A DNA stretch of 64,000 nucleotides from Pantanalinema sp. GBBB05 (lineage in GTDB: Bacteria; Cyanobacteriota; Cyanobacteriia; Leptolyngbyales; Leptolyngbyaceae), in NCBI GenBank assembly GCA_016743235.1, contig VRZD01000014.1, positions 91,923 through 155,922 of the forward strand, given 5' to 3'. How positions within the stretch are numbered: position 1 is the first letter of the stretch; each line of letters opens with the position of its first letter. Both the position numbers and the translations under genes were made by a program. The notes under the pieces were generated by a model. The model had not been told where the DNA came from, did not search any database, and was given only the letters and a program-made list of their open reading frames with translations. Below are positions 63,142 to 64,000 of this stretch, piece by piece.

Positions 63142-63936
63142 ATGGTGCAAACTGCTAATAAATTGTTACAAAACCAGCGGCAAGTAGAGCCAGAGCAAGG
63201 CAGTAACCGCGATCGCCCGAGATACCATCTACACAACACTTTGCCTCAGCAGATTTTATCGCTCAGCACGGTAGGGTTACTATGTCTGACCGGAGGATGG
63301 TTCTTACCATCTCTGATTACTCCGCCCAGCGCCCATGCGTATGATTCCAAAGTGAATGTGTTGATTGATGTGGGGGCTGGAGAAAGTTTTGAGACTGTGT
63401 TACGACGTGCCGAAGCCGTTGCTAGAGCGGCGGCTCAACGGAGCTTTGATCGCGATATTTTGATCTCCGATGTCACCATATTTGTTTCTGCCCAAAATGC
63501 AGGGGCGATCGCCCCGATTTTGACCCTAGAAGCTAGTCGGCTGCAATGGCGTAGTCGCCCCGATGCCAAGCGTTGGGCAACGTACTATCCGTCTGCCAAG
63601 AGTCTCTTAGGTATGGATACATCACCACAGCGGATTGCAACTCCACCAACGCCAACCGTAACTAACCCTGGAGCCATTCCAGTTATCCCTGTTCCGGTCG
63701 CCGTTCCAGTGCCCGTTGCGGTTCCCGCCGGAACTGTTCCTCAGAACACAACACCCATTCAACCAGGAACCACAACCCAACCTGGAGCGATTCAACCGAC
63801 CACCACACAACCTGGGACAACAACCCAACCCGCTACCACGACTTCACCAACGACAACCCAACCCACCACAACTCAACCTGGAACAACACAAATCATTCCT
63901 GACCGGATTCCAACGCCAGGAACTATCGGTCGATAG
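63142..63936 (+). CDS. Secreted protein with Thr/Pro/Gln-rich tail
   Basis: The 264-residue protein has a long polar start, then a hydrophobic segment (about residues 36-58, ILSLSTVGLLCLTGGWFL) that is probably a signal anchor or signal peptide ending near PPSAHA. A compact region of about 90 residues follows (VNVLIDVGAGESFETVLRRAEAVARAAAQRSF). The last 90 residues are low complexity, with many TTQPGTT-type units. The folded part suggests a periplasmic domain of unknown function. GGAGGAAG precedes the ATG. Confidence 0.75.
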   Translation: MVQTANKLLQNQRQVEPEQGSNRDRPRYHLHNTLPQQILSLSTVGLLCLTGGWFLPSLITPPSAHAYDSKVNVLIDVGAGESFETVLRRAEAVARAAAQRSFDRDILISDVTIFVSAQNAGAIAPILTLEASRLQWRSRPDAKRWATYYPSAKSLLGMDTSPQRIATPPTPTVTNPGAIPVIPVPVAVPVPVAVPAGTVPQNTTPIQPGTTTQPGAIQPTTTQPGTTTQPATTTSPTTTQPTTTQPGTTQIIPDRIPTPGTIGR

Positions 63937-63958
63937 TTCGGTAATTCGACAATGAACT

Positions 63959-63996
63959 ATAGGGGATTGCCTCGCGATCGCGAGGCAATCCCCTAT
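63959..63996. terminator. 38-base perfect palindrome centred on HIP1
   Basis: The palindrome reads outward from GCGATCGC and begins ATAGGGGATTGCC. It lies 23 bases after the stop of the secreted-protein gene, at the right edge of the window, and is the most regular palindrome seen here. A terminator role is likely. Confidence 0.7.
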
Positions 63997-64000
63997 GAAT

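Overview
This window is chromosomal DNA from a cyanobacterium. The evidence is dense HIP1-type GCGATCGC/CGATCG octamers throughout, together with a helical carotenoid protein, a carotenoid oxygenase, two CpcT/CpeT-type phycobiliprotein lyases, a CtaA-like copper ATPase, a CURT1/CAAD membrane protein, a pseudo-orthocaspase and several cyanobacteria-only families (DUF4278, DUF3153, DUF3288). Moderate GC, loose gene order and abundant short repeats would suit a Leptolyngbya-like filamentous lineage, but that placement is only an inference. I see no rRNA, tRNA, CRISPR array, prophage or complete insertion sequence.

Layout. 1-7 kb: helical carotenoid protein, GntR regulator, DUF4278 protein, HAD phosphatase, glyoxalase II, SLOG protein, carotenoid oxygenase. 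7-12.3 kb: a long minus-strand series (TPR protein, DUF3153 lipoprotein, AI-2E-family permease, LapA-like protein, a 38-residue membrane protein missed by length cut-offs, scpA, a sugar-nucleotide pyrophosphorylase). 12.4-16.7 kb: secreted protein, holB-tmk, two FHA paralogues. 16.8-21 kb: ctaA and a CPBP protease. 21.2-28.1 kb: a double histidine-phosphatase protein that appears to start at CTG, a dihydroorotase-like protein with a degraded active site, lepB, a second dihydroorotase, tsaE and a YvcK-family protein. 28.7-36.7 kb: Mla-type lipid-transport ATPase and MCE protein, DUF3288, an FtsL-like protein with ftsI, a DUF255 thioredoxin-fold protein, CAAD/CURT1. 37.3-44.4 kb: a response regulator-GGDEF-EAL protein, ppsA, a universal stress protein, rnc, an HNH nuclease and an AT-rich repeat island. 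44.4-50.4 kb: a large cNMP-binding/AAA/polyferredoxin fusion, a secreted protein, a glycosyltransferase, a double USP. 50.5-64 kb: cpcT-codA-substrate-binding protein-histidine kinase, hemF, STAS protein, a CpeT-like lyase, ilvC, a pseudo-orthocaspase and a secreted Thr/Pro-rich protein.

Most genes are housekeeping or light-harvesting support. Recognisable groups are holB-tmk (replication and dTTP supply), FtsL-like/ftsI (division), mlaF/mlaD (envelope lipid traffic), yvcK-tsaE (ATGA-coupled) and cpcT-codA-SBP-kinase (possible sensing unit).

The best candidate for an undescribed system is the 879-residue protein at 44422-47061. It joins a CRP-like sensor domain, an NtrC-type AAA domain without GAFTGA and with a damaged Walker B, and a NapH/NosR-like iron-sulfur membrane module. 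Second-tier signals are the pseudo-orthocaspase, the dead dihydroorotase, a receptor-like SBP/kinase pair, a paired palindromic repeat, a dispersed pyrimidine-rich repeat that enters coding sequence, and repeated convergent gene pairs with interlocked stop codons.
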